Source: Halorubrum sp. CBA1229
GTDB lineage: Archaea; Halobacteriota; Halobacteria; Halobacteriales; Haloferacaceae
Direction: 5' to 3'
NCBI RefSeq assembly: GCF_003721435.2
Contig: NZ_CP054585.1
Span: forward strand, 1,426,001 to 1,490,000
DNA length: 64,000 bases
Numbering within the stretch: the first letter of the stretch is position 1; the number at the start of each line of letters is the position of its first letter. Below are positions 26,275-35,701 of the stretch, in pieces. The translations under genes and the position numbers were made by a program. The notes beneath the pieces are model-generated. The model did not search any database and was not told where the DNA came from. It saw only the letters and a list, made by a program, of their open reading frames with translations.

Positions 26275-28071
26275 TCACTCTCCGTTCACGATCGGGATCG
26301 ACACCGTCACCGTCGTCCCCCGCGGCTCGCGCTCGGCGTAGTCGACGTCGGCGCCGACCGCCGCGGCGCCCCACGCGACGACCCACAGCCCGAGCCCGGA
26401 GCCGTGTTCGAGCGCCGTCTCCCGCCCGGCCTCGACGGTCTCGATCTCGTGGTCGGGGATCCCCGGACCGTCGTCGGCGACGGTGAGGACGAACCGGTCG
26501 GGCTCCTCCTCGTCGCCCTCGCCGCGCTCCCGTTCGAGCGACACCCGGACCCACGGCCCGCCGTCGTCGCGCTCGACGCCCTCCCCGTCGTGGTGGACCA
26601 CGGCGTTCTCGACGGTGTTCTCGACGACCGCGCGGAGCGCGTCGGCCCTGACGCGGGTGGTCCACTCTTCGGTGTCCCTCTCTGTGCCCCGCCCCACGTC
26701 CAGTTCGACGGTCGCGTCGCCGTCGCGCTCCCGCCCGTCGGCGACGGCGCTCTCGACGAGCTCGTCGACGGCGACCGCGTTCGCCTCCCCGTCGGAGAGG
26801 AGCCGCTCGACGGTGCCCGCCTTCTCGCCGAGCGCGGCCAGCGCGCCCGCCCGGCGCTCGATCGCGTCGGCCATCCGCGCCAGCTCGGGGTCCTCCAATC
26901 GGTCGGCGAGCAGCTCGCCGTAGCCGTGGACGACGCCGGCGTCGTTCCGCAGGTTGTGCCGGAGCACGCGGTTCAACACCTCCAGCTGCTGCCGCCGGCG
27001 CTCCCGCTCCGTCACGTCCGAGAAGACGACCGTGTAGCCCACGCGGGTCCCGCTGGGGTCGGTCAGCGGCGAGGTCGACACCGCGTACGTGCGGCGCCCC
27101 GCGCCGAGTCCGGTGTCGACCTCGACCGTCTCGCGGGTGGTGCCCCCCTCGTCGTCGCCGCTCTCGTTGTCCTTCCCGTCCGCTCCGACCGGGACGTCGA
27201 GGAACGCGTCGAGGGGGCGGTCGCGGGCGGTCTCGGCGTCCGCGCCCAGCAGCGTCTCGGCGGCGGGGTTGAGCCGGACCACGCGTCGGTCCGGTGCGAG
27301 CGCGACGATCGGGTCGGCGAGGTCGTCGATCGCGGTTCGCTCGGCGGCGCGGCTCGTCGTCGGGTTGCGGTCGAACATCTCCGCGCGGTTGAACGCGTAC
27401 GCGTCGAGCAGCACGTGGGGGACGAACATGATCGGCGCGAGCTGGAGCCGCGGCACCGGCCCGATCTGCAGCGTCCACGCGACCAGGGCGAACCCCGGCG
27501 GCAGCGAGCTCAGCGCGACCGCGGCGCTCTCCCGGCGGTACAGCGGGCCGTAGCTGAGCAGGGTGTCGACCAGCAGGAAGACCGCGCTGGCGACGAGCAC
27601 GGTCTCGACGGCGACGACGAGGTACGCCCAGAGGCCGAACGCGTACGAGGCCGTCGCGACGCCGAACGCGGGGTCGATCCCGAACCCGGTCCAGAACGCC
27701 CCGTGGAACGGGTTCGTCGCCAAGAGGGCCGTCGAGAGCAGCCCGAAGCCGACGACGGAGGCGAACAGCCGGCCGCGGACCACGTCGCTCCGGCCCGTGT
27801 ACTCCAGCGCGAAGCCGAGGAAGGCGACGCCGGTCCAGACGATCCCGAGCCACGCCGTCGTCTCCAGCGCGGCCCGGAGCGTCGGGTCCGAGACGAGCAG
27901 CCCGACCCCGTAGGAGAGACACCACGTCGCCTGCGCGGCGAACACGCCGAGAAACCAGTCGACGCCGGGGCGTCCCCGGTGTTCGCGGATCGCCAGCGCG
28001 AGACCGATCGCCCCCGCCCCGCCGGCGAGCGAGCCGCCGGCGGGCCACGCGGGGACGAGGTCGAGGACCAT
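26275..28071 (-). CDS. membrane histidine kinase (7TM sensor, PAS, HATPase)
   Basis: A 598-residue sensor kinase. Residues 1 to about 225 hold seven hydrophobic helices of the HisKA-7TM sensor type, followed by a PAS domain (DPIVALAPDRRVVRLNPAAETLLG), then the phosphorylated histidine in LRHNLRNDAGVVHGYGE and the ATPase boxes VENTVENAVVHHD, LTVADDGPGIPD and GSGLGLWVV. It should autophosphorylate in response to an unknown signal. No response regulator is encoded next to it. The ATG at 28071 begins MVLDLVPAWPAGG. Confidence 0.88.
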   Translation of the reverse strand: MVLDLVPAWPAGGSLAGGAGAIGLALAIREHRGRPGVDWFLGVFAAQATWCLSYGVGLLVSDPTLRAALETTAWLGIVWTGVAFLGFALEYTGRSDVVRGRLFASVVGFGLLSTALLATNPFHGAFWTGFGIDPAFGVATASYAFGLWAYLVVAVETVLVASAVFLLVDTLLSYGPLYRRESAAVALSSLPPGFALVAWTLQIGPVPRLQLAPIMFVPHVLLDAYAFNRAEMFDRNPTTSRAAERTAIDDLADPIVALAPDRRVVRLNPAAETLLGADAETARDRPLDAFLDVPVGADGKDNESGDDEGGTTRETVEVDTGLGAGRRTYAVSTSPLTDPSGTRVGYTVVFSDVTERERRRQQLEVLNRVLRHNLRNDAGVVHGYGELLADRLEDPELARMADAIERRAGALAALGEKAGTVERLLSDGEANAVAVDELVESAVADGRERDGDATVELDVGRGTERDTEEWTTRVRADALRAVVENTVENAVVHHDGEGVERDDGGPWVRVSLERERGEGDEEEPDRFVLTVADDGPGIPDHEIETVEAGRETALEHGSGLGLWVVAWGAAAVGADVDYAEREPRGTTVTVSIPIVNGE

Positions 28072-28147
28072 GCGTGGGGGACGACGGCGACGGCCGGCGT
28101 AAAACTGTCGTGCGGCCGCGGTCCGAGTCGCCCCCGCCTCGGCGCGG

Positions 28148-29554
28148 TCATCCGGTCCGGCGCCCGAACGCCGCCGCGACGGGGACGAGGAGCAGCGCGC
28201 CGACGAGGAACGGCGACGCGACGGCGACCGTGTAGAGGACGGCCATCAGCGGCGGCCCCACCGTTCGACCGAGGCTCGACGCGCCCTGCGTGACGCCGAA
28301 GGCGGCCCCCTGTTCCGCGTCGTCGGCCGACGTCGAGACGAGCGTCGCCAGCGAGACGTTGACGAGGGCGTTCCCCAGCGAGAGCGCCGCGAGCGCGACG
28401 AGCAGCGCGACCAGCGGGAGCGTGAGCCACGCCGGCCCGCCGAGCGCGACGTCGCCGGCCGCCCGGTCGACGAGTCCGGTGGCGGGGATCGCGACGAGCG
28501 CGGCCGCGAGAACGACCGATCCGACGGCGACGAGCGTTCGCGAGGGGACGATCCGCGAGAGCCGTCCGACGAGCACCCCCTGGTTCACCGCCCCGAGGAC
28601 GCCGACGTAGGTGAGCAGGAACGCGGCGGCCGTCGCGTCGTAGCCGAACGCGTCGGCGACGTACGGGATGAACATCACCTGCACGCCCGCGAACGCGACG
28701 GCGACGACGAAGTACGCGACCGTCAGCGGTCGGAGCGCGACCGAGGAGAGCGCGTCGCGGAACTGGCCGATCGCGGTGGTGCGGCGGCGGCCCTCCGCGC
28801 CTGCCGCGCCCGCCGCCGGCCGCGTCCGGTTCGGTTCCTCGAGGAAGACGAACCCGACGCCCACCGCGAGGAAGCTCATCCCCGCCGCCGCGAAGCTCGG
28901 CAGCGAGTACGCCGTCGCCGGGATGAACGCCGGGAAGAGAGCGCCTGCGCGGGCCACGACGGGATCGGCCGCGAGCAGGCCACCGATCGCCGGGCCGAAG
29001 ACGAAGCCCAGCGCGAAGGAGGCGCCGACGAGCCCGAGCGCGCCCGCGCGTCGGTCTCGGGGCGTGATGTCGGCGACGTACGCCTGCGCCGCGGCGATGT
29101 TGCCGCCCATCGCCCCGGCGAGCGTCCGGGAGCCGAACAGCGTCGCCAGCGCGGCGACGGTGCCGAAGCGCGCCCCCGACTCCCCGGCGTAGCCGAACGT
29201 CACCCACGCGACGCCGGCGGTCGCGAGCGACGCGAGCAGGACGGGCCGGCGCCCGATCCGGTCCGAGAGCCGGCCGAGCGTGGGCGCCGCGAGGAACTGC
29301 GCGAGCGAGTACGACGCCGCGAGCAGGCCGATGAAGGCGTCGCTGACGCCGAACGACCGCACGTAGAAGGGGAGGATGGGGATCACGATCCCGAAGCCGA
29401 CCAGGTCGATGAACACGACGCCGATCACGACCGCGAGCGCGCGCCGCGGGTTGGCGACGGCGGGTGGTCGCTGCCCCTCGTCGTCGCCGCGGTCGGCGAC
29501 GAGCGTCTCCACCTCGTCCCCGCTCGCCGCCGCGCCGGCCTCCGGGTGTGTCAC
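28148..29554 (-). CDS. MFS transporter (DHA1/TetA-like)
   Basis: A 468-residue protein with twelve predicted helices. The motif LGRLSDRIGRRPVLL between helices 2 and 3 is the MFS signature, and IPILPFYVRSFGVSDAFIGLL in helix 1-2 and FGSRTLAGAMGGNIAAAQAYVADIT near helix 4-5 fit drug/proton antiporters such as TetA. The substrate is unknown. The start is a GTG at 29554 with CTTAAG about 26 bp upstream; the first 40 residues are acidic and cytosolic. Confidence 0.85.
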   Translation of the reverse strand: MTHPEAGAAASGDEVETLVADRGDDEGQRPPAVANPRRALAVVIGVVFIDLVGFGIVIPILPFYVRSFGVSDAFIGLLAASYSLAQFLAAPTLGRLSDRIGRRPVLLASLATAGVAWVTFGYAGESGARFGTVAALATLFGSRTLAGAMGGNIAAAQAYVADITPRDRRAGALGLVGASFALGFVFGPAIGGLLAADPVVARAGALFPAFIPATAYSLPSFAAAGMSFLAVGVGFVFLEEPNRTRPAAGAAGAEGRRRTTAIGQFRDALSSVALRPLTVAYFVVAVAFAGVQVMFIPYVADAFGYDATAAAFLLTYVGVLGAVNQGVLVGRLSRIVPSRTLVAVGSVVLAAALVAIPATGLVDRAAGDVALGGPAWLTLPLVALLVALAALSLGNALVNVSLATLVSTSADDAEQGAAFGVTQGASSLGRTVGPPLMAVLYTVAVASPFLVGALLLVPVAAAFGRRTG

Positions 29555-29626
29555 GGTCGAGAGAGGCCGCGCGCGAACTTAAGAAGGCGGCCGCGGTACG
29601 TCGCCGCGGCCGGCGGCGACTCTGAC

Positions 29627-30220
29627 TTATAAATGCCGCTCGATGACGCGCTTCGCGGCCTGCCCCTTCTCCTTCCAGCCGTACCCCTCGTCGTACACGT
29701 GGCGCTTCGCGTCGACGAGCTCCTCGGGCGTCGACTCCTCGAAGCCGCCGCGGTCCCACGCGCCGGACTCGCGCAGCCACTCGACGACGTTCTCGCGGGT
29801 CTCGGGCCACGAGAGCCCGACCATCTCGTACCACGCGACCATCGCGAAGACGGCGTTGTCGTGGCAGCCGGGGACGGAGCCGTGCTCGTAGACGGTCCGC
29901 ATGGGGTCGCGGGTCGGCTCCGAGACGAGCTCCTTGAACTCCGCGGCGGTGAGCAGCCGGAGCCGACCGTTCTCCTCGACGACGCGCTGCTCGCGCTCCA
30001 AGGCGTCGAGCGCGGCCTTACGGAGCCCGCCCCACTCGCCGTGGACCGCCTCGCGGAGCGTGGACTCGGCCATCCCGTCGGGCTCGGCGGTGAGGACCGT
30101 CAGGAGGTCCGTGTACGCCTTCTCGATGGTCGGCCAGCTCACGCCCTCGAAGTCGCAGTCGGCGTCGTGGAGGCTGTTGGTCGTCCGACAGCCGGGACAC
30201 GGGTAGCGGAACGTCGGCAC
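29627..30220 (-). CDS. conserved haloarchaeal zinc-finger protein, function unknown
   Basis: A 197-residue protein starting [24 protein letters not shown], a CxxC...HxxxC cluster near residues 8-24 that should hold zinc. The middle has a winged-helix-like part ([26 protein letters not shown]) and the end an alpha-helical domain with [24 protein letters not shown] know similar proteins only from haloarchaea. The GTG at 30220 was chosen because the conserved sequence begins there; the frame upstream overlaps mdh. It ends with a rare TTA leucine codon within TTATAAATG. Confidence 0.75.
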   Translation of the reverse strand: MPTFRYPCPGCRTTNSLHDADCDFEGVSWPTIEKAYTDLLTVLTAEPDGMAESTLREAVHGEWGGLRKAALDALEREQRVVEENGRLRLLTAAEFKELVSEPTRDPMRTVYEHGSVPGCHDNAVFAMVAWYEMVGLSWPETRENVVEWLRESGAWDRGGFEESTPEELVDAKRHVYDEGYGWKEKGQAAKRVIERHL

Positions 30221-30371
30221 TGGGTGGGAGTGTGCGGCCGCGGGAGTTAGGGTTTTCGCGACGCCCGGCGGGGGCGGAGCGCCGGGCGACCCCGGAGCCG
30301 CTCGGAATAGCCACGATCGATCACCCGCTTCCGAAACGTTTACTCGCCGGCCGGACGCGATTTCAGACGGT

Positions 30372-31286
30372 ATGACAAAAGTCAGCGTCATCGGTGCGGC
30401 GGGGACCGTCGGGGCCGCGGCCGGCTACAACCTCGCGTTGCGCGACGTGGTCGACGAGCTCGTCTTCGTCGACATCCCGGACCAGCGCGAGACGACGATC
30501 GGGCAGGCGGCCGACACCAACCACGGCATCGCCTACGACTCGAACACGACCGTCCGGCAGGGCGAGTACGCGGACACCGCCGGCTCGGACGTCGTCGTGA
30601 TCACGGCCGGGATCCCGCGGAAGGAGGGCCAGACCCGGATCGATCTGGCGGGCGACAACGCGCCCATCATGGAGGACATCGGCTCGTCGCTGGCCGAGCA
30701 CAACGACGACTTCGTCACCGTCACCACCTCGAACCCGGTCGACCTGCTGAACCGCCACCTGTACGAGGCGGGCGACCGCGACCGCGGTCAGGTGGTCGGC
30801 TTCGGCGGGCGGCTCGACTCCGCGCGCTTCCGCTACGTCCTCTCCGAGCGCTTCGACGCGCCCGTGCAGAACGTCGAGGCGACGATCCTCGGCGAGCACG
30901 GCGACGCGCAGGCGCCCGTCTTCTCGAAGGTGCGCGTGGACGGCCGCGACCCCGAGTTCGACGCCGACGAGAAAGAGCAGATCCTGGCGGACCTCCAGGA
31001 GTCCGCGATGGACGTGATCAGCCGCAAGGGCGCCACGCAGTGGGGCCCGGCCACCGGCGTCGCGCACACGGTCGAGGCGATCCTGAACGACACCGGCGAG
31101 GTGCTCCCCTGTTCGGTCGTGCTCGACGGCGAGTTCGGCTACGACGACACCGCGCTCGGCGTGCCCGCGAAGCTCGGTTCGAACGGCGTCGAGGAGGTCG
31201 TCGAGTGGGACCTCGACGAGTACGAGGCCGAGCTGCTCGACGAGGCCGCCGAGAAGCTCTCCGAGCAGTACGAGAAGATCGCGTAA
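30372..31286 (+). CDS. mdh: malate dehydrogenase
   Basis: A 304-residue NAD-binding LDH-like malate dehydrogenase. It shows the Rossmann loop [20 protein letters not shown], the substrate arginine motif [17 protein letters not shown], the second arginine in [11 protein letters not shown] and the catalytic histidine in ILGEHGDAQ. The extra arginine in the mobile loop favours malate/oxaloacetate over lactate. Haloarchaeal Mdh is tetrameric and acidic, as here. A TTTACTCG box is about 28 bp upstream. Confidence 0.96.
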   Translation: MTKVSVIGAAGTVGAAAGYNLALRDVVDELVFVDIPDQRETTIGQAADTNHGIAYDSNTTVRQGEYADTAGSDVVVITAGIPRKEGQTRIDLAGDNAPIMEDIGSSLAEHNDDFVTVTTSNPVDLLNRHLYEAGDRDRGQVVGFGGRLDSARFRYVLSERFDAPVQNVEATILGEHGDAQAPVFSKVRVDGRDPEFDADEKEQILADLQESAMDVISRKGATQWGPATGVAHTVEAILNDTGEVLPCSVVLDGEFGYDDTALGVPAKLGSNGVEEVVEWDLDEYEAELLDEAAEKLSEQYEKIA

Positions 31287-31385
31287 CAGCCGAGTCGACC
31301 CCCTCGGTTGCCGAGGCCGACGCGATCTCGATACTCCGTTTTTTGCGTGATGCTGGCCGGAGCTTGCGACAGCGCCGAACGCTTA

Positions 31386-31762
31386 TTTATAAGTAAAGCT
31401 GTGCGGTGGCGCGTGCCACCGAGCGCCCACCGGGCGCGAGGTGCACGCGCGAGGGACGCGGTGAGCGCTCGAAGAGCGCGAACCGCGAGGCTGGGGAGGT
31501 GTGAGGCTGCGGTCGCGGTGGGGGCGGGACTCAAAGGGGCGGTCGCGAGGGCGAAGCACGCCGCAGCAAGCACCGCAGCGAGCGATAGCGAGCGAGGAGC
31601 GCAGCAAGGCGCGCGAGACGTCGCGGCCGGGGCTTTGGAGGTGTTCGTCCTCGCTCCGTCAGCGGCTGCGTATACCCGAGCGGCCGGGGCTTTGGAGGTG
31701 TTTACCGGCGATCCGCAGCTGTCCGCCTATAAACAACCGACTCGGAGTTCTCACTCCGCTTA
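31386..31762 (+). repeat. Repeat element F: structured core plus two full 57-bp units
   Basis: TTTATAAG at 31386 is followed by GGCGCGTGCC. Stem 1 is CACC-GA-GCGCCC, loop ACC, GGGCGC-GA-GGTG; compared with element A the outer CTCC/GGAG has changed to CACC/GGTG on both sides. Stem 2 is GCGGT...ACCGC with an inner GCGCT/AGCGC. Stem 3 pairs CGGTCGCGA with TCGCGGCCG, where one A-T has become G-C and one C-G has become T-G. Tail units start at 31623 and 31680, with a partial third at 31737. The element lies between mdh and a small membrane protein gene. Confidence 0.85.
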
Positions 31763-31963
31763 TTCGCCGTCGGCGTTCGCGAAGAACTCCACGTCGCCGG
31801 CGATGACCGCGCTCGCGACCACGCCGCCGCCGACCAGCAGCGCGACGACGAGCGTCGTCAGCGTCACCGAGAGTGCGTCACCGCCGACCGCGACGCCGAC
31901 GAACGCGCCGACGGAGCCGCCGACGCCGCCGGCGATGACCGCGAGCGTCTGTGCCTCGCTCAT
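31760..31963 (-). CDS. small two-helix membrane protein
   Basis: A 67-residue protein, MSEAQTLAVIAGGVGG at the start, with two hydrophobic helices rich in Gly, Ala and Val (GGVGGSVGAFVGVAVGG and LTTLVVALLVGGGVVASAV) and an acidic end. CTTATTATCC on the minus strand lies 26 bp before the ATG, which supports a real leaderless gene. I recognise no family. Its 3' end abuts repeat element F. Confidence 0.65.
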   Translation of the reverse strand: MSEAQTLAVIAGGVGGSVGAFVGVAVGGDALSVTLTTLVVALLVGGGVVASAVIAGDVEFFANADGE

Positions 31964-32081
31964 AGGTGTCGGTTTCCCAACACGGATAATAAGCGTTCGC
32001 GTCGGGCTCTCACGGGTGATAACGGGACGAGCGGTCGTCGACGCGCCTCTCAACCGTCGGCGGCGCACCTCTCGACCGCCG

Positions 32082-33032
32082 TCAGCGCGGATAGCGTCGG
32101 CCGAGGTCGACGCCGTGGCCGCCGTCCTCCGCTTCGGTTGCGTCGTCGCTCTCCGCGCTCTCGTCTCCGGTGTCCTCCGCCGTCTCCTCGCCCGGACTCA
32201 CGCTCCCGGTCCGGTAGCCGGCCATGTCGAGGGTGACGTAGTCGAAGCCGAGGTCGGTGAGGTGTTCGTGGACGGCGTCGGCGAACGCCGGGTCGAGCGC
32301 GCGCTCCAGCTCGTCAGGGGCGATCTCGACGCGCGCGAGCCCGTCGTGGTCGCGGACGCGGAACCCCTCGAACCCCCACTCGCGGAGCACCCGCTCGGCT
32401 TTCTCCACGCGTGTCAGCCGCTCCTCCGTCACCTCTAGGCCGGTCGGGATCCGCGAGGAGAGACACGCCATCGACGGCTTGTCGGCGACCGAGAGGTCGT
32501 ACGCCTCGGCGATCTCGCGGACCTCGCCCTTCGAGATCCCGGCGTCCAGCAGCGGCGAGGACACGTCCAGCTCCTCGACCGCGCGCAGGCCGGGGCGGTG
32601 CCCCTCGCCGGGGTCGTCGGCGTTCGTCCCGTCGCAGACGGTGCCGATGCCGAGCTCTTGGGCGGTCTCGTACATCCGGCCGAGCCGCATGGTCCGGCAG
32701 TGGTAACACCGGTCGCCGTCGTTGGCGACGAAGTTCGGGTCGTCGAGCTCGGAGAACGTCACGGTCTCGTGGCGGATCCCGATCTCGCCGGCGACCCGCT
32801 TCGCGTCGTCGAGCTCCGCGGCCGGTAGCGTCTCGCTCCGCGCCGTGCACGCGACCGCGTCGTCGCCGAGGGCGTCGCGCGCGATCGCGGCGACGACCGC
32901 GGAGTCGACGCCGCCGGAGAAGGCGACGAGGACGCCGTCGCGCTCGCCGAGGGCGTCGCGGGCGGCCGCCGCCTTCGCCGCCGTCTCCGGGTCGAGGGCG
33001 TCCCGGTCGGCGGCGAGGGTGTGGTGACTCAT
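32082..33032 (-). CDS. larE: ATP-dependent sacrificial sulfur transferase LarE
   Basis: A 316-residue PP-loop enzyme. The pyrophosphate loop is VAFSGGVDSAVVA, followed by TARSETLPAAELDDAKRVA and the cysteine-containing DRCYHCRTMRL. The motif DKPSMACLSSRIPTG carries the cysteine that in LarE proteins donates its sulfur. LarE builds the pincer nickel cofactor of lactate racemase, but larB and larC are not in the window, so the true product here is open. A haloarchaeal acidic tail of about 45 residues is added. The ATG at 33032 (MSHHTLAADRD) was chosen over a longer frame. Confidence 0.87.
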   Translation of the reverse strand: MSHHTLAADRDALDPETAAKAAAARDALGERDGVLVAFSGGVDSAVVAAIARDALGDDAVACTARSETLPAAELDDAKRVAGEIGIRHETVTFSELDDPNFVANDGDRCYHCRTMRLGRMYETAQELGIGTVCDGTNADDPGEGHRPGLRAVEELDVSSPLLDAGISKGEVREIAEAYDLSVADKPSMACLSSRIPTGLEVTEERLTRVEKAERVLREWGFEGFRVRDHDGLARVEIAPDELERALDPAFADAVHEHLTDLGFDYVTLDMAGYRTGSVSPGEETAEDTGDESAESDDATEAEDGGHGVDLGRRYPR

Positions 33033-33159
33033 GCCCCCGCGTTCGCGGGCGGCGGGAAAAAGCGCGTCGGCCGCGGCGAGCGCGAGGAATCCGGCGTCGC
33101 ACCTCATTTCGACCGCGACCCCCCATCCTTTTGCGCGTTGCCGCGATAGCGCCGAGTAG

Positions 33160-35169
33160 ATGGAGCTGGAGGCGATCCCCGGCGTCGGAGCGAAGACGGC
33201 CGCCGCGTTGCGCGAGCTCGACGACCCGGCCGCGACCGTCGAGTCCGGCGACGTCGCCGCGATCGCCCGCGCGCCCGGTGTCAACGAGGCCCGCGCGGCC
33301 CGCATCGCCCGCGGCGCGATCCGCCGCCGACATGGCGACGACGGCCGCGTGCTGGCGACCGACCGCGCCCGCGAGGTGTACCGGGAGGCGATCGACCTGC
33401 TGCGCGAGCGCACGGTCACCGACTACGCCGCCAAGCGGCTGGAGACCTTCTATCCGAGCGCCTCCGCCTCTCGGATCGCGGAGGCACAGTCGTTCGTCGA
33501 GTCGGCGATCGAGCGCGACCCCGACCCCGCGGTCCGCGAGGCGCTCGCGGGCGTCGAACCCCTCACCGATCCGCCGACGGTCCGCGTGCGCGACCGCTGT
33601 CTCGCGACCGCCGACGCCGAGACGCTCGCGCGGGCCGAGGCCGCCGTCCCGGAGCTCTCGGTCGAGACGGTCGAGGACGCCCGCGACGTCTCCGAGCTCG
33701 CCCGCTCGTACGCGACCGTGATCGTCTTAGACGAGGAGTTCGCCGGGCTCGACGTCGAGGGCGACGTCCACGTCCGACCGGACGCCCTCGACGAGCCCGC
33801 CGAGACCGTCCCGGAGCGCCTGCTCGCGTTCTTCGCCGCGAACCGCGAGCGGCTGGAGGCGGCCGCGGCGGTCCACGAGGCGGCCGCGGCGGCGGGCGAC
33901 CCCGTCGCCGACGGCGACCCCGCCGCGGACCCCGACCGCCTCCGCGACGCGCTCGCGCGGCTCGACGACGACGGGACGATCGTCGGCGACGAGGAGCTGA
34001 CCCGCCTGACCGCCGCCGTCGACGACCTCGACGCCGCGGTGTCGACCGCGGAGTCGGTCGCCGACGACCGCCTCCGGGAGGCGATCCGCGAGCGCGACGT
34101 GACCATCGAGGGGACCGACTTCCTCTCCTTAGTCGAGCAGGGCGCCCGCGTCGACTCCCTCTTAGACCGCGAGCTCGCCGACGAGTACGACGAGGCGATG
34201 GCCCGCGCCCGCGAGCACCTCGCCGACGCACTTCGCTTGGAGCCCGAGGAGGCGGAGCTCGCCGACCGCGTCTTCGGCGGCGACCCCTCGTTCCCGGTCG
34301 ACCACGACGAGGGCGCCGTCTCGCGGCTCAAGACCGAGATCTCGGCCGCGCGCGACCGGCGGGCCGCCCGGCTGAAGGCCGAGCTCGCGAGCGACCTCGG
34401 CGACCTCCGCGAGCCGGTGGAGACGCTCGTCCGGGACGCCCTCGAACTCGACGTGGAGCTCGCGATCGCGCGGTTCGCCGACGACTTCGACTGCGTCATG
34501 CCCGAGGTGGTCGACCCCGGATCGCCCGACTCGGGCTTCCGCATCGAGGGCGGGCGCTCTCCCCTCCTCGACGTCGACTTCGCCGACGCCGAGCCGGTCG
34601 ACTACGCCGTCTCCGGCGCGACGCTGCTCTCCGGCGTCAACTCCGGCGGGAAGACCTCGACGCTCGATCTGGTCGCCTTGGTCGTCGTGCTCGCGCAGAT
34701 GGGGATGCCCGTCCCCGCCGCGTCGGCGACGGTCGAACGCTTCGAGGAGGTCCACTACTACGCCAAATCGCAGGGCACCCTCGACGCGGGCGCGTTCGAG
34801 GCGACCCTCCGCGACTTCGGCGACCTCGTCGAGGGCGCGGACGGTCGGCTCGTGTTGGTCGACGAGCTGGAGTCTATCACCGAGCCCGGCGCCTCCGCGA
34901 AGATCATCGCGGGCATCCTCGAGGCGCTCGACGGGCAGGACGCGACGGCAGTCTTCGTCTCCCACCTCGCCCGCGAGATCCGCGACGCGGCCGACTTCGA
35001 CGTCGCCGTCGACGGCATCGAGGCCGAGGGGCTCGTCGACGGCGAGCTGCGGGTGAACCGGTCGCCGCGGAAGGGTCACCTCGCGCGGTCGACGCCGGAG
35101 CTCATCGTCGAGAAGCTCGCCGGCGACCGCGACACGGAGTTCTACGGGGACTTACTGGAGAAGTTCTGA
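33160..35169 (+). CDS. MutS-family ATPase with N-terminal helix-hairpin-helix
   Basis: A 669-residue protein. The first 60 residues are a helix-hairpin-helix (AIPGVGAKTAAALRELDD, APGVNEARAARIARG); a long acidic coiled middle follows; the C-terminal third is a MutS ATPase with Walker A LLSGVNSGGKTSTL, Walker B VLVDELESITEPG and VFVSHLAREI. It lacks the mismatch-binding Phe-x-Glu domain I of MutS1, so it belongs to the archaeal MutS-like group (near MutS5/MutS2) and not to classical mismatch repair. A nuclease Smr domain is absent. It lies divergent from larE. Confidence 0.85.
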   Translation: MELEAIPGVGAKTAAALRELDDPAATVESGDVAAIARAPGVNEARAARIARGAIRRRHGDDGRVLATDRAREVYREAIDLLRERTVTDYAAKRLETFYPSASASRIAEAQSFVESAIERDPDPAVREALAGVEPLTDPPTVRVRDRCLATADAETLARAEAAVPELSVETVEDARDVSELARSYATVIVLDEEFAGLDVEGDVHVRPDALDEPAETVPERLLAFFAANRERLEAAAAVHEAAAAAGDPVADGDPAADPDRLRDALARLDDDGTIVGDEELTRLTAAVDDLDAAVSTAESVADDRLREAIRERDVTIEGTDFLSLVEQGARVDSLLDRELADEYDEAMARAREHLADALRLEPEEAELADRVFGGDPSFPVDHDEGAVSRLKTEISAARDRRAARLKAELASDLGDLREPVETLVRDALELDVELAIARFADDFDCVMPEVVDPGSPDSGFRIEGGRSPLLDVDFADAEPVDYAVSGATLLSGVNSGGKTSTLDLVALVVVLAQMGMPVPAASATVERFEEVHYYAKSQGTLDAGAFEATLRDFGDLVEGADGRLVLVDELESITEPGASAKIIAGILEALDGQDATAVFVSHLAREIRDAADFDVAVDGIEAEGLVDGELRVNRSPRKGHLARSTPELIVEKLAGDRDTEFYGDLLEKF

Positions 35170-35215
35170 GACGGGGGCGCCCCGTCGGCGGCTCTCCCGG
35201 TCCCAGCCGCCGCCC

Positions 35216-35596
35216 TCAGTCGGCGTCGCGCTCGGCCGTGACCGTGATCTCGACGTCGAGCGGCGCGGGGAGCCGCGACACCTCCACGCAGGTCCGCGCC
35301 GGGTACGGCTCCGAGAGGAACGCCCGGTACGCCTCGTTGACCGCGTCGTAGTCGTCCATGTCGGTGAGGTAGACGGTCGCCGACACGATCGCGTCCGGGC
35401 TCGTCCCGGCCGCCTCCAGTATCGCGGCGACGTTTTCGAGCGTCTGCGTCGTCTGTGCGGCCACGGAGTCGGGCGCCTCGCCGGTGTCGGGGTCTACGCC
35501 CGTCTTCCCCGAGACGTGGACCGTGTCACCCGAGACGATCCCCTGCGAGTACGGTCCGAGGGCCTCCGGCACGTCGTCTGTCGTTATCTCTCGCAT
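35216..35596 (-). CDS. ridA: RidA family enamine/imine deaminase
   Basis: A 126-residue protein of the YjgF/YER057c/UK114 family. Markers are ALGPYSQGIVSGDTVHVSGKTGVDP, QTTQTLENVAAILEAAG, and the C-terminal PARTCVEVSRLPAP, whose arginine is the one that binds the carboxylate of the imine substrate. RidA hydrolyses reactive 2-aminoacrylate and similar imines formed by PLP enzymes. It stands alone between two convergent/divergent genes. Confidence 0.93.
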   Translation of the reverse strand: MREITTDDVPEALGPYSQGIVSGDTVHVSGKTGVDPDTGEAPDSVAAQTTQTLENVAAILEAAGTSPDAIVSATVYLTDMDDYDAVNEAYRAFLSEPYPARTCVEVSRLPAPLDVEITVTAERDAD

Positions 35597-35701
35597 CGCT
35601 CGGAGCGACGGCGTGCCGGGGTATCAAGGTGCGGGTCGCTCACGGGCGCGGGTCGCCTCGACACGTACCACGAGCAGGACGCCCCGCGCGGCCGACGCCC
35701 C